Below are positions 47,097 to 57,393 of a stretch of DNA of 64,000 nucleotides, piece by piece. Each line of letters opens with the position of its first letter. Position 1 is the stretch's first letter. Below the pieces are notes generated by a model that saw nothing but the letters and a program-made list of their open reading frames with translations, was not told where the DNA came from and did not search any database. The position numbers and the translations under genes were made by a program. This DNA comes from Cyclobacterium plantarum (GTDB lineage: Bacteria; Bacteroidota; Bacteroidia; Cytophagales; Cyclobacteriaceae): positions 186,001 to 250,000 of the forward strand of contig NZ_JAANYN010000006.1 in NCBI RefSeq assembly GCF_011290685.1. Direction: 5' to 3'.

Positions 47097-48875
47097 TTAA
47101 TTGATTCTTTTAAACAGCAATAGCCGGAGATCCATGACCTGGTCACCCGGGATCTCCAGGGCCTTCAGTACCAATTTGGATCTTCCCTTTTCCAATTTGA
47201 TCCTACCCATGGGCATGGGTTTAAAGTCTTTCACGTAGGACTCCATTCTTTCCACACGATCGTTTTCCATCCCCCTGAGAGGAGGGTCATGCGCCTTCTT
47301 TACCTTCGCCTGCACCTGATCTCCACCAACAGAAAGTTGGATTCTGGAACCCAGATTCTTTTCACTGCAGGTGTAATACACTTCAACGGAAAATTCACCT
47401 GCTTCGATGACCTCCACATCCCAGGTGATGCTATCCTGCGTGCTGCTCCAGTTGGTAAAAAAGGAGTCATTGGGGAATCGGTTGCTGCGCTTAATATTTC
47501 CATGAGGCTCGGCATCTCTTGCTGGCATTTGGGTATAGGTAGCTTCCGGGTAGCCAAGAGTAAACGGTCTGGCATTTCCATCAAACTCAGCCGCCATTTC
47601 CTCATCCCAATCTGTTTTCGCCAGGCCAAGTTGCCTGGCAATTTCCGGATACTCAGCGGCAATATCAGAAGATTGCCCGGGATCGGCCTCCATATCATAA
47701 AGTCTACCCTCACTGTCCAGACGATACCGCTGGGTCCGAACACTGGTATTTCCATTCCAATGGCTAAAAATCATCCTGTCCTCCCAAAGGGGATTGTCCT
47801 CTAGCATGAGGGGTACCAGGCTTTTCCCATCCAATGGCCTGTTTACCGATGCATTAATGCCCGTCAAGTCCATTAAAGTAGGCAGCAAATCAATTGCTCC
47901 TGCAATCTGAGGGATGCTTTTTCCAGCCGGAAGCCTGCCCGGCCATTGCATAAAAAAGGGACTGCGGACCCCACCTTCGTCAGTGGAACCCTTCCTGCCT
48001 TTCATGCCTCCATTCCAGCGTAAGCTGTTGGGGCCATTATCGCTGAGGTAGATCACAATTGTATTTTCTTCCAATCCCAATTCTTCCAGTTTCCCCATGA
48101 CCCTGCCCACATTCCAGTCTATGTTTTCACACATGGCCAGGGCTGCTTTGGTAAATTGCAGGTCTTCATTTTGCTCCTCTGGCAATACCATTTCCAATTC
48201 CTTAGCTTCAAATTTATCCCACCATTGGTCTGGTACCTGCATGGGAGAGTGGGGAGTATTGTACGGAAGGTATACCAGAAATGGGGCTTCCCGTTGGTCT
48301 TCAATAAATTCAAGGGCCTTGTTGGTCAGGTCATCCACAAGATATCCTTCCCCTTTTACCAGCTTGCCGTTTTCCTCCAGGGGAGGACTAAAATAATCGC
48401 CCCAATGTCCGGAACAAAAACCATAAAAATAGTCAAACCCCCGTGCATTGGGATGATAGGGGTGCTGCATCCCATTGTGCCACTTTCCGAAAGCTGCTGT
48501 GGCATAGCCTGCTTCCTGAAACAGCTCTACAAAAGTGGTTTCATCCAAGTCCAATCGCTCCTCTCCTGCTGAGGTACCACTCACTCCTCCCCTCAGGTGG
48601 TACCTTCCGGTTAGTAACTCGGCCCTTGTAGGTGAACAGACAGGTTCTACATAAAAGCGTTCGAAACTCAATCCATTTTGTGCCAGTCGGTCAATATTTG
48701 GGGTATGCAGGTTGGTATTGCCACTGTGGCTCAGGTCCCCCCAACCCTGGTCATCGGATAAAAAGATGACCACATTCGGAGGGTTTGAGGCTTGTTGCTG
48801 CACAGGCTGATCACAGCCCATGCAGCAAAAAAGGCTCAGGATAAAAATTAATAGGGGTTCTCGGTGGAGGAGCAT
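47097..48875 (-). CDS. Lipoprotein sulfatase (S1), CSPTR type, with C-terminal accessory domain
   Basis: A 592-residue sulfatase lipoprotein (FCCMGC, C21). FLSDDQGWGDLSHSG holds the calcium aspartates. C80 in CSPTRAELLTGRYHLRGG is the formylglycine site, followed by AFGKWHNGMQHPY and YLSDNGPNSLRWNGG. The C-terminal 150 residues (SITWDVEVIEAGEFSVEVYY) form a beta-sandwich extension possibly for sugar binding. It is the only hydrolase of this operon, five bases after an FAD oxidoreductase gene and 15 before another. The neighbours suggest that the glycan is both desulfated and oxidised. The ester position is unknown. Confidence 0.92.
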   Translation of the reverse strand: MLLHREPLLIFILSLFCCMGCDQPVQQQASNPPNVVIFLSDDQGWGDLSHSGNTNLHTPNIDRLAQNGLSFERFYVEPVCSPTRAELLTGRYHLRGGVSGTSAGEERLDLDETTFVELFQEAGYATAAFGKWHNGMQHPYHPNARGFDYFYGFCSGHWGDYFSPPLEENGKLVKGEGYLVDDLTNKALEFIEDQREAPFLVYLPYNTPHSPMQVPDQWWDKFEAKELEMVLPEEQNEDLQFTKAALAMCENIDWNVGRVMGKLEELGLEENTIVIYLSDNGPNSLRWNGGMKGRKGSTDEGGVRSPFFMQWPGRLPAGKSIPQIAGAIDLLPTLMDLTGINASVNRPLDGKSLVPLMLEDNPLWEDRMIFSHWNGNTSVRTQRYRLDSEGRLYDMEADPGQSSDIAAEYPEIARQLGLAKTDWDEEMAAEFDGNARPFTLGYPEATYTQMPARDAEPHGNIKRSNRFPNDSFFTNWSSTQDSITWDVEVIEAGEFSVEVYYTCSEKNLGSRIQLSVGGDQVQAKVKKAHDPPLRGMENDRVERMESYVKDFKPMPMGRIKLEKGRSKLVLKALEIPGDQVMDLRLLLFKRIN

Positions 48876-48880
48876 GAAAG

Positions 48881-50569
48881 CTAATTGGAAGCGATTCTGT
48901 CGGCTAAAGTAAGGACTTGTCCATCCTGCAGCAATTGTTCCTTCAAAGCTGCATAGGAAAGATCCTGCACTGCGATATCCTGCTCCATGGCCATTACAGC
49001 CGCTGTGGCAGCCGATTGTCCCAAAATCATAAATACCGGTTCCATCCGGATGGAACCAAAGGCAATATGACTGGCAGATACCGCTACCGGAACAACGAGA
49101 TTTTGGATCTCTTCTTTCTTAGGCACAAGTGAACCAAAAGCAATTTCATAAGGCTGAGGCAAAGAAACCCCGATATCGCCTTCATTGTGCACATGCCCAT
49201 TTTCGTCCACATACCGCTGAATATTGTGTGAATCAATGGTATAAGAACCCATCCCTACAGATTCAGGGGTAGGTTTCTTTTGCAACAACTCATTTTCAGT
49301 CATCACGTATTTCCCGATCATGCGCCTTGCCTCCCTGACATAAATCTGATGGGGCCAGTTGCCGTTATCGGTAAACTCATCTTTGGCCAATCCCCATTTC
49401 TGAAATTCCTCCTGGGTTTCTTTAGGCACCCTGGGGTCATTCGCTACAAAATACAGAAGGCCCTTTTGGTAATCCTCATGCTCTTTGATGATTTCTTTTC
49501 TGCGTTCATAACTAGCTTCCGGGTAATCGTAATTCATTCCGATATTATCCGAGCTGAAAGGTCCGTGGTTATTGGTGTCGGTTTTCCGGTTAGGGATCAT
49601 GTCGAATTTCCCGAACCATTCCCTCCAGCCTGCATCAAATATCCGGACAAGTAATTCATATTGGGTAGAATCGTAATTCGCCGGCCTGGGGAAGGGTACG
49701 CGGTTATCGGGGTGGTTGGACATACAGGTTCGAAAGCAGTACGCCTGTACCTTATTGTCTCCTTCACCTTTTACGCCAGGATCTTCATCACTGATTCTGG
49801 GTAGTAGTCCGGAAGAAGGATCGCCAGGTACCCAATAAGGATCTATGGGCTGGTCCAGCACTTTGAAGTGGTGCCTGTGGTGATAAACACCGGTCTGTAC
49901 ACCGTTCCATTCCTCACCATACACACTATTGGCCTCCCGACCTACATGGTAAGATACGCCGGCAGCTGCCATCAGGTCGCCTTCATAGGTGGCATCGATA
50001 AACATTTTGCCTTTGAATTCCTTTCCGCTGAGGGTCCGGATAGCTGTGATTTTTCCATTTTCTACGGTAACTCCGTTTTCCCTGTCCAGCCATTCGTCGC
50101 GCAAAACTTCAATATCCAACTCTTCTACCCACTCATCATATACTTCCTCAGCCACATGGGGCTCAAATATCCACATGGTACGAAACTCACCGTCAATGGC
50201 AGGAGTTCCCTGGCCCTGATTGCCAAAATCTGCCCGATCTTCCCATTTCCAGGCATCTTCCTCCTGGTATTTGTTGTAGACCCGTTGGTAAAACTCTCTC
50301 GACAGGCCACCGATGACTTCCTTCTTGCCGGTGTCGGTCCAGCCCAGGCCACCGGCAGTCAAGCCTCCCAGATGCGTATCCGGAGAGATTACGATTACGG
50401 ATTTCCCCATTTTTTTGGCCTGAATGGCCGCAGTAATCGCTCCGGAGGTACCTCCGTAGATGATTACGTCTGTAATTTCTTCCTGCTCTTCCGCCGGACC
50501 ACAGGCAATAAAAACAAATAGCAAAGAAAGGGCCAGCAGGGCACTTTTAAATGTTTGTAAATGTATCAT
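48881..50569 (-). CDS. FAD_oxidored family lipoprotein (fourth copy in transcription order)
   Basis: A 562-residue lipoprotein (lipobox LLFVFIAC). The FAD-binding motif is VIIYGGTSGAITAAIQAKKM with [53 protein letters not shown] and [20 protein letters not shown] are the family marks. It differs from the three tightly related upstream copies (Gly-Ala-Ile in place of Ala-Gly-Val in the nucleotide motif, GWTDTGKKEVIGG instead of IGNKQAIGG) and is closer in style to the golvesin-fused copy. Predicted location is the periplasm or outer membrane, with no Tat signal. It lies between Gfo/Idh/MocA (37 bases) and the sulfatase (5 bases). Substrate unknown. Confidence 0.85.
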   Translation of the reverse strand: MIHLQTFKSALLALSLLFVFIACGPAEEQEEITDVIIYGGTSGAITAAIQAKKMGKSVIVISPDTHLGGLTAGGLGWTDTGKKEVIGGLSREFYQRVYNKYQEEDAWKWEDRADFGNQGQGTPAIDGEFRTMWIFEPHVAEEVYDEWVEELDIEVLRDEWLDRENGVTVENGKITAIRTLSGKEFKGKMFIDATYEGDLMAAAGVSYHVGREANSVYGEEWNGVQTGVYHHRHHFKVLDQPIDPYWVPGDPSSGLLPRISDEDPGVKGEGDNKVQAYCFRTCMSNHPDNRVPFPRPANYDSTQYELLVRIFDAGWREWFGKFDMIPNRKTDTNNHGPFSSDNIGMNYDYPEASYERRKEIIKEHEDYQKGLLYFVANDPRVPKETQEEFQKWGLAKDEFTDNGNWPHQIYVREARRMIGKYVMTENELLQKKPTPESVGMGSYTIDSHNIQRYVDENGHVHNEGDIGVSLPQPYEIAFGSLVPKKEEIQNLVVPVAVSASHIAFGSIRMEPVFMILGQSAATAAVMAMEQDIAVQDLSYAALKEQLLQDGQVLTLADRIASN

Positions 50570-50606
50570 AAGATTAAAATTTAAAGAGCTTGTAGATTTT
50601 CGGGTA

Positions 50607-52010
50607 TTATATTTTCGGGTTTAATTCCATTTTCTCAGGATTCCAGCCCATTATTTTCTTTTCAAAATAACTGATATTTCCTGCTTCTGTGGGTCCGGAG
50701 GCCCTAAGGCCGAATACCGCATCTTCCACGACTGGTTTTCCCGTCCGGATGGAGTCAAAGAAATTGACAAAGTGTTCGTATCGATCACCTTTATAATCGG
50801 ATGGAACCTTAAACTCAAACTCCGAAGGGCCTACCAGGGAAGCTTTGGGCGGGTATTTTTTGTAGTGATCTGCCTTTATAGCCTCCTGCATGGCTTCAGG
50901 AAAGCTGTTGAGCGACATTCCCGGATCTTTGGGAAAAGGCGTTTTACGCAAGGTTAATCCAGAAAACCCTATTGAAATATCCCCTTCAGACCCTACGATC
51001 CGAAAGAGAAAATTATCCCCTCCGCCACTGACCAGATTGGTTCGTAATGCCAGATTGAAGGCAGGATGTTCTGGAGAATCCGGGTAATCAAATAAACCCA
51101 AATGAAGGTCAGGAACGTCCCTGCCGTCTTTCCAATACCGCAGTCCACCTGTGGCCATTACGCGGTTTGGCCCCTTCGATCCCGTCACAAAGTGCAGCAT
51201 GGAAAGCATGTGTACATAAAGATCCCCGGCTACCCCCGTACCATAATCCCGGTAATTTCTCCACCGAAAAAACCGGAGTGGATCCCAGGGCCGGTCAGGT
51301 GCCTGCCCCAGATAAGTATCCCAATCTACCGTTTCAGGCGAGGCATCTAAAGGAACCGTATACTGCCAGGCTCCCCTGGCACTGTGCCGGTCTATTTGAG
51401 CCTCTGCAAAATTTATTTCACCGATTTCCCCGGCATCAATCAGCTCCTTTGCTTTGGCATGAATGATGGAACTTACGTATTGACTGCCTACCTGAAATAC
51501 TTTACCGGTCTTTTGCTGCATTTGTATAATCGCATGCCCGTCTTCAGATTTTTGGACCATGGGTTTTTCGCAATAGACATGTTTGCCTTTTTCCATAGCA
51601 TCCAGACATATTTTCTGGTGCCAATGGTCTGTCGTGGCATTGATTACGGCATCTACATCAGCTCTCTCCAGGATTTCCCGGTAATCCTTGGTGGTAAACA
51701 AGTCCTTTCCCCAAAGCTCTTTGGCCCGTACAAGTCGGCCGTCATACAGGTCACAGGCAGCTACCACTTCAACGCCCTCCACCATCAGGGCTGTATTGAC
51801 ATCACCTATACCCATGCCACCGGTTCCGATGACGGCAATGCGGATGTTGTCATTAGCAGCCGGTATTTTTCCTTGTTGGCTTGGATTCAGGTATTGCACC
51901 GAGGCGGATGAGCGCATGCCTGCGGCCATGGCTGAAGGTACGCCTGCGGCCAGGGCAGCTGAAGTACTGAGTCTTTTTAGAAATGACCTGCGGGTTTTAT
52001 TTGGCTTCAT
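50607..52010 (-). CDS. Tat-exported Gfo/Idh/MocA family oxidoreductase
   Basis: A 467-residue NAD(P)-type oxidoreductase. The N-terminus is a twin-arginine signal (TRRSFLKR, then a hydrophobic stretch to AMAAG), so it should be exported folded with its cofactor. The Rossmann motif is AVIGTGGMGIGDVNTAL and the dinucleotide/catalytic motif EKPM is in HVYCEKPMVQ. The C-terminal beta-sheet domain spans about 180-440. Exported members are known to include enzymes using a tightly bound NAD(P) to oxidise or hydrolyse glycosides through keto intermediates. It sits among FAD oxidoreductases, and the 110-base gap before it contains a motif also found in front of a sulfatase gene. Confidence 0.9.
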   Translation of the reverse strand: MKPNKTRRSFLKRLSTSAALAAGVPSAMAAGMRSSASVQYLNPSQQGKIPAANDNIRIAVIGTGGMGIGDVNTALMVEGVEVVAACDLYDGRLVRAKELWGKDLFTTKDYREILERADVDAVINATTDHWHQKICLDAMEKGKHVYCEKPMVQKSEDGHAIIQMQQKTGKVFQVGSQYVSSIIHAKAKELIDAGEIGEINFAEAQIDRHSARGAWQYTVPLDASPETVDWDTYLGQAPDRPWDPLRFFRWRNYRDYGTGVAGDLYVHMLSMLHFVTGSKGPNRVMATGGLRYWKDGRDVPDLHLGLFDYPDSPEHPAFNLALRTNLVSGGGDNFLFRIVGSEGDISIGFSGLTLRKTPFPKDPGMSLNSFPEAMQEAIKADHYKKYPPKASLVGPSEFEFKVPSDYKGDRYEHFVNFFDSIRTGKPVVEDAVFGLRASGPTEAGNISYFEKKIMGWNPEKMELNPKI

Positions 52011-52120
52011 GTGTTTAAAATTTTCTTTTATTTGTCAGATGCCTGCCTGTCGGCAAACAAGGAATCCTTGACAATTAAAACTATTATTCCTGTCTGAATC
52101 GAACTATAGGACTGAAAGGT
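52011..52120. promoter_or_regulatory. Internal regulatory gap before Gfo/Idh/MocA with a shared 33-base motif
   Basis: This is the largest gap inside the operon. Bases 52061-52093 align to 16786-16820, upstream of the CAPSR sulfatase, at about 28 of 33 positions, starting GGAATC and containing TTGAC and ATTAAAA blocks. Next to it a TGCCTGCC/GGCA stem (52040-52055) resembles the GC palindromes common in Bacteroidota spacers. A secondary promoter or operator is plausible; its protein partner is unknown. Confidence 0.5.
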
Positions 52121-53830
52121 TTACCTGCGTTCGAGGATTTGCTGATCTTCTTTGAGCTTTGCAGCCAGTAGTTGGTAATCCAGATCCTGGACAGCTACAT
52201 TTTGGTCTATGGCCAAAGATGCGGCCGTAGCAGCAGACTGTCCCAATACCATAAAAACGGGCTCCATCCGGATCGACCCGAAGGCTACATGCGTTGAACT
52301 CACACATACCGGAACCAATAAATTAGCTGACTCTCCTTTTTTAGGTACAATGGCGCGGTAAGGAATGGGGTAAGGTTCCGGTACATGGGCTTCAAAGTTG
52401 CCTTCATTCTGCACGTAGCCATTGTGGTCCACATAACGCTGCACCATATGGGAGTCCATGCCATAAGCCGCCAGTCCCACCACGTCTTCTACCGGTGGCT
52501 CCAGACCTTCACAATCCCTTTGGGTCACCACATAATCACTGTGCATCCTTCGTGCCTCCCGGATGTAAAGCTGTGGTGTCCAACCCTCTCTTTCCTCAAA
52601 TTCATCCTTTGCCATGCCCCATTTGGAGACCACATCCCGCACTTTCTGAGGAATGCGTGGATGATAAGCCAGTGTCCACATCAGTCCTTGCTGGTATTCC
52701 AGGTGCCGCTGGGCAATGGCCTCCCGCTCTTCATAGCTGGCCTCTGGAAAATTGTGGTTTTGTCCTACAAAGTCCGTAGAGAAACCTTTTTGGTTGTTGG
52801 TATCCGTCTTTCTGTTGGGCATGGGGGTATTGATCCAGGGAACCAGTGGATCACCATAGTGGTACATTTCTTCCAGAGGCCCGGTGGCCGCCTCGTAATT
52901 TCTAAACAAAAGCTCGTATTCGATTTCCTTATAATTATCCGGCTTTTCAAAGGGAATCCGGTTATCCGGATGATTGGTAAGTGTCATTCTATAGCAATAT
53001 GCCTGAAGCTTATCATCCGCCGTACCATCTATACCAGGACCACCCTCAATGATGAAGGGCAGTAAACCACTGGATGGATTCCCCTTTTCCACATATGGAT
53101 CCACTCCGGGAACGAAGTTATGGTGGATGGCGTTTCGGGAAACATTGTTCTTCAATGTCCTATTGTAATAATTTGCTTGCACCCCGTTTAAGGTTTCCCC
53201 AAATTCACTATTGGCTTCTCTACCTACCATATAACTCACCCCTGCTGCTGCCATCAGGTCTCCTTCATAGGTGGCGTCCATAAACATTTTGCCCTGGTAG
53301 GTTTCCCCGCTTTCCATGGTAATGGCAGTAATGCGGTTGTTTTGTGATTCCACCCCATTGGCCCTGTCCAGGCGCTTTCCGGTCACCAACCTGATGTCCT
53401 CGGCAGCCATCATTTGTTCGTATACTGCTTTGGCCGCAGAGGGTTCAAAAGTCCACATGGCATCTTCCCCCTCTTTGGACCTGCCCTGATCGGGCCGGGT
53501 AAAATAGTCGGACCGGTCCTGCCAGGTCCAGTTGTCCGGGTTGTCGTAATAACTTTTGATCCCCTGGTAAAACTCTCGGGAGATCCCCCCTATGGCCTGT
53601 TTATTGCCAATATCAGTGGCCCCCAGGCCTCCGGTGGTCAGTCCTCCTACATGGTTGGAGGGTTCGATCAGGATCACGGATTTGCCCATGCGGGAACTTT
53701 GAATGGCAGCGGCTACTCCAGCGGAGGTGCCACCGTAGATAACGATATCAAAAGACTGGTCTTGTGCCTGGCCCGGGTGTACGGCCAGGAATGAAAAAAA
53801 GAGAAATAATGCAAGCAATAAATTTTTCAT
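52121..53830 (-). CDS. FAD_oxidored family exported protein (third copy)
   Basis: A 569-residue protein with a Sec signal ending near VHPGQAQ. The FAD motif is [20 protein letters not shown] with [57 protein letters not shown] and [20 protein letters not shown] are almost identical to the next two copies, indicating local duplication. A segment around YEAATGPLEEMYHYGDPLVP is shared with the 55577 copy but absent from the 53872 one. It is predicted to be a periplasmic flavoprotein acting on a sugar or related small molecule; this is inferred. Gap to the neighbouring copy is 41 bases. Confidence 0.85.
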   Translation of the reverse strand: MKNLLLALFLFFSFLAVHPGQAQDQSFDIVIYGGTSAGVAAAIQSSRMGKSVILIEPSNHVGGLTTGGLGATDIGNKQAIGGISREFYQGIKSYYDNPDNWTWQDRSDYFTRPDQGRSKEGEDAMWTFEPSAAKAVYEQMMAAEDIRLVTGKRLDRANGVESQNNRITAITMESGETYQGKMFMDATYEGDLMAAAGVSYMVGREANSEFGETLNGVQANYYNRTLKNNVSRNAIHHNFVPGVDPYVEKGNPSSGLLPFIIEGGPGIDGTADDKLQAYCYRMTLTNHPDNRIPFEKPDNYKEIEYELLFRNYEAATGPLEEMYHYGDPLVPWINTPMPNRKTDTNNQKGFSTDFVGQNHNFPEASYEEREAIAQRHLEYQQGLMWTLAYHPRIPQKVRDVVSKWGMAKDEFEEREGWTPQLYIREARRMHSDYVVTQRDCEGLEPPVEDVVGLAAYGMDSHMVQRYVDHNGYVQNEGNFEAHVPEPYPIPYRAIVPKKGESANLLVPVCVSSTHVAFGSIRMEPVFMVLGQSAATAASLAIDQNVAVQDLDYQLLAAKLKEDQQILERR

Positions 53831-53871
53831 GATATTTTTTAAGTTAATGTATGGAAACTACCTGTTTAACA

Positions 53872-55539
53872 TTACTTCAAACGTTGATTTTGGGCCAATA
53901 GGGCTGCTTTTAATGGTTCGTAGGACAGATCCTGAACGGCAATACCTTGGTCAATGGAAAGGGCTGCAGCGATAGCCGCAGATTGGCCCAAAACCATAAA
54001 TACCGGCTCCATCCGTATCGATCCAAAGCCAATGTGAGTGGCACTCAGACAGACCGGAACAAATAAATTACCGACTTCTTCTTTTTTTGGCACGATGGAT
54101 TTATAGCTGATCGGATACGGACCCTGCACGGATGCCTGCACGTTTCCTTCATTCTGAACATAGCCGTTGTGGTCCACATACCTTTGGATATTGTGGGAAT
54201 CCATCCCGTATGCGGCCAAACCCACTGCATCCTCAGCAACTTCAAGGCCTTCACAATGGTGTTGTGTCATTACATAATCACTTACCATCCGTCTGGCCTC
54301 TCTTATATACAGTTGGTTTTGCCAGCCATCTTCCCGTTCAAACTCATCCTTGCAGGTACCCCATTTGGAAATCACATTCCGGATTTTTTCTGGCATTCTG
54401 GGATGATAGGCCAGGCTCCACATCAGACCCTTTTGGTAATTTCTATGGGCTTCCACGATTTTTTCCCTTTCCTGGTAGGAAGCTTCCGGGTATGCGTGGT
54501 TCTGCCCTGTAAAATCCGTGGAAAATCCATGGTTGTTATTGGTGTCCGACTTCCGGTTGGGCATGGCAGAATTGATCCAGGGAAGCCTGGTTTCCCCTGC
54601 TTCATAATTTCTGAAAAGCAATTCATAATTGAGCGGGTCGTATCCCGGAGGCTTTTCGAAAGGTATTCTGTTATCCGGATGGTCTGTAAGACACATGCGA
54701 AAGCCATAAGCCTGGACTTTGTCGTCTCCTCGTCCATCAATGCCGGGTCCGCCTTCAATGATATAGGGTAACAAACCGCTTTCAGGGTTACCTTTTTCCA
54801 CATAAGGATCCACTCCTGGCACAAAATTATGGTTGGCAGCATTTTTGGAAAGCGTTCCCTTCAGGGTAATGCTCCAATGATTGGCCTGCACCCCATTGAC
54901 CGTTTCCCCATATGCTTCATTGCTTTCCCGACCTACGGTATAACTTACTCCTGCGGTGGCCATCAGATCTCCCTCATAAGTGGCGTCCATAAACATTTTG
55001 CCCTGGTAGGTTTCCCCGCTTTCCATGGTGATGGATTGGATCCTGCCCCCGGATTTGCTCACACCTCTGTCTGAGCGGTCCAACCTTTCATTATAAACGA
55101 TGTCAATGTTTTCGGCATCAATCATCTGCTCATACACCTGCAGTGCTGCTGAAGGCTCAAAGGTCCACATGGCATCCTCTCCCGCTGAAGTACGGGTCTG
55201 ACCTCCATCCTGGTACTCCTCCTGGGATTGCCATTTCCAGTTTTCCGGCTGCTCATAGTGCTTCCGGATATTTTGGTAAAATTCCCTGGCTATTCCTCCG
55301 ATGGCCTGCTTGTTGCCGATATCTGTTTGGCCAAGCCCTCCTGTAGTCAATCCTCCCAATCGGGAAGAAGGTTCGATCAGGACTACCGATTGGTCCATAC
55401 GGGAAGCCTGAATGGCTGCTGCAACGCCCGCCGAAGTACCACCGTAAATGACCAGATCATAGGATTCTGTCTGGGCCATTATTGGGTGTGAATTTCCTGT
55501 TATCAACAGGAATAATAAAGGTAAAATCAAATAGTGCAT
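53872..55539 (-). CDS. FAD_oxidored family exported protein (second copy)
   Basis: A 555-residue protein with a Sec signal near [13 protein letters not shown]. The FAD motif is [20 protein letters not shown] with [20 protein letters not shown], identical in plan to the copies on both sides. [20 protein letters not shown] and [20 protein letters not shown] follow. Close relation to the 55577 copy is plain in [15 protein letters not shown] versus [15 protein letters not shown]. Maintenance of near-identical copies suggests different sugar positions or simple dosage. It is 37 bases after the first copy and 41 before the third. No electron-acceptor gene (cytochrome or cupredoxin) is in this operon. 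Confidence 0.85.
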   Translation of the reverse strand: MHYLILPLLFLLITGNSHPIMAQTESYDLVIYGGTSAGVAAAIQASRMDQSVVLIEPSSRLGGLTTGGLGQTDIGNKQAIGGIAREFYQNIRKHYEQPENWKWQSQEEYQDGGQTRTSAGEDAMWTFEPSAALQVYEQMIDAENIDIVYNERLDRSDRGVSKSGGRIQSITMESGETYQGKMFMDATYEGDLMATAGVSYTVGRESNEAYGETVNGVQANHWSITLKGTLSKNAANHNFVPGVDPYVEKGNPESGLLPYIIEGGPGIDGRGDDKVQAYGFRMCLTDHPDNRIPFEKPPGYDPLNYELLFRNYEAGETRLPWINSAMPNRKSDTNNNHGFSTDFTGQNHAYPEASYQEREKIVEAHRNYQKGLMWSLAYHPRMPEKIRNVISKWGTCKDEFEREDGWQNQLYIREARRMVSDYVMTQHHCEGLEVAEDAVGLAAYGMDSHNIQRYVDHNGYVQNEGNVQASVQGPYPISYKSIVPKKEEVGNLFVPVCLSATHIGFGSIRMEPVFMVLGQSAAIAAALSIDQGIAVQDLSYEPLKAALLAQNQRLK

Positions 55540-55576
55540 GTTAGTTTGGGTTCATTCATTTGTTACATTCCGGTAG

Positions 55577-57382
55577 TTACTCCAATCTCTGCCGGTAGGT
55601 AATTAATTCATTTCTTAACAGTCCGTAAGGGACATCCTGCACACTGCTATTGGCATCTATGGCCAGGGAAGCTGCCATACCTGCCGATTGCCCAAGTACC
55701 ATAAAAACCGGCTCCATCCGAATGGAACCAAAGGCAATGTGTGAGGCACTAAGACAAACAGGAACCAAAAGATTCTTCGCTTCACTCTTTTTAGGAACAA
55801 TGGATCGGTAACTTATGGGATAAGGTCCAGGCACGCTGCCTTCCACATTGCCCTCGTTTTTTACAAATCCATTCGCATCTACGTATCGCTGTACATGATG
55901 AGAATCCATTCCATAGGCGGCCAGAGCTATAGGGTCCTCAGCTACTTCCAATCCTTCACAATGGTGTTGGGTTATGACGTAGTCACTCACCATCCTGCGG
56001 GCTTCCCGAATATACAGTTGCTCCGGCCAACCATCCACCCGACTGAATTCATCCTTACAGGTTCCCCATTTTGACACTTCATTACGGACTATTTCAGGTA
56101 TTCTTGGATGGTAAGCCAGGGTCCACATCAAGCCCTTTTGGTATTCCCGGTGTGCTTCCCTGATTTTTTCCCTTTCTTCATAGGTCCCTTCAGGATATGC
56201 ATAATTTTGCCCGATAAAATCGGTCGAAAATCCATGCTTGTTATTGGTATCAGTTTTCTGGTTGGGCATGGCCGAATTGGCCCAGGGAAGGTATGGAACT
56301 CCGTAATCATACATTTTTTCCACATCTTCTGCCGCTTCGTAATTCCTGAATAACAATTCATAGTTTGCCTCATCATAAGATATGGGCTTTTCAAAAGGAA
56401 TCCTGTTTTCAGGATGGTCTGTAAGAGTCATCCGAAAACAATAGGCTTGAATTTTTGAATCCCCGCTACCATCAATTCCCGGACCGGAGGCAGAAATGGT
56501 TGGTAGTAGACCGGAATCCGGTTTCCCCGGGACAATGTAGGGATCCACTCCCTCTACCAAATTATGATTTCTTCCGTTCTTAGCCGGTTTTCCTCGTAGG
56601 GTAACACCATACACATTTGCCTGAACGCCATTGAGGGTTTCCCCATATTTACGATTTGCTTCTCTGCCAATAGTATAGCTTACATCGGCAGCGGCCATAA
56701 GATCTCCTTCATAGCTGGCATCAATATACATCTTTCCAATAAACCGTTTGCCGGTTTCCATCTCCACGGCTGTAATGACTTGATCCTCCATGATTACTCC
56801 TGATTCTTGTTTAAGCCTTTCACCATACATGATTTCGATAGAATTCTCTTTTCCGATCATTTCCTTAAAAACATGCAAAGCCGCGGAAGGCTCAAAGGTC
56901 CACATGGTCTCTTCTCCATCCTCAGAACGGGAATAGTCCACTCCTTTGTAGTTTTTCTTTTCCTGCCAATGCCAATTTTCCGGCTGATCGTAGTACTGCT
57001 TGATATTTCGGTAAAATTCCCGGGCTATTCCTCCGATCGCTTGTTTGTTTCCGATATCGGTTTGTCCCAGACCTCCGGTGGTTAGCCCTCCCAACCTGTC
57101 TCCGGGTTCAATCAACGCTACTTGTTTTCCCATTCTGGCTGCCTGTATTGCGGCAGTGACCCCAGCGGATGTCCCTCCATAAACCACCAAATCATACTGG
57201 CTATGCTGAGAGAAAACCTTAGCGGTGGGACAAATGCAAAGAATGGTACAAAGGATGATCGGGAGGAAAAAGAAAATACATTTCTTTGCCCCTTTTCCCT
57301 GTGCATAATTTATTGCCAATGCAAGGTACTCCTGCCCCAACTGTTTGGAGCAGGAATCCTTGAAACAATCATCTTTTAACAT
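55577..57382 (-). CDS. FAD_oxidored family exported protein (first copy, follows susD)
   Basis: About 601 residues from the ATG at 57382. A TTG at 57397 is possible but would overlap the SusD stop. The N-terminus is unusually long: some 30 polar residues precede the hydrophobic segment [18 protein letters not shown], so the true start may be a downstream non-ATG codon. The FAD motif is [20 protein letters not shown] with [40 protein letters not shown] and [20 protein letters not shown] are family marks. It starts 11 bases after SusD, making it the first catalytic gene of the ECF-controlled operon. Exact substrate unknown. Confidence 0.83.
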   Translation of the reverse strand: MLKDDCFKDSCSKQLGQEYLALAINYAQGKGAKKCIFFFLPIILCTILCICPTAKVFSQHSQYDLVVYGGTSAGVTAAIQAARMGKQVALIEPGDRLGGLTTGGLGQTDIGNKQAIGGIAREFYRNIKQYYDQPENWHWQEKKNYKGVDYSRSEDGEETMWTFEPSAALHVFKEMIGKENSIEIMYGERLKQESGVIMEDQVITAVEMETGKRFIGKMYIDASYEGDLMAAADVSYTIGREANRKYGETLNGVQANVYGVTLRGKPAKNGRNHNLVEGVDPYIVPGKPDSGLLPTISASGPGIDGSGDSKIQAYCFRMTLTDHPENRIPFEKPISYDEANYELLFRNYEAAEDVEKMYDYGVPYLPWANSAMPNQKTDTNNKHGFSTDFIGQNYAYPEGTYEEREKIREAHREYQKGLMWTLAYHPRIPEIVRNEVSKWGTCKDEFSRVDGWPEQLYIREARRMVSDYVITQHHCEGLEVAEDPIALAAYGMDSHHVQRYVDANGFVKNEGNVEGSVPGPYPISYRSIVPKKSEAKNLLVPVCLSASHIAFGSIRMEPVFMVLGQSAGMAASLAIDANSSVQDVPYGLLRNELITYRQRLE

Positions 57383-57393
57383 CAGCTCCAGTA

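Noticed and set aside
45063-57382. Calling the FAD_oxidored proteins xanthan lyases
   Set aside because: That label is used for some relatives in databases, but the visible domain is an FAD-binding oxidoreductase fold; no lyase fold is apparent.
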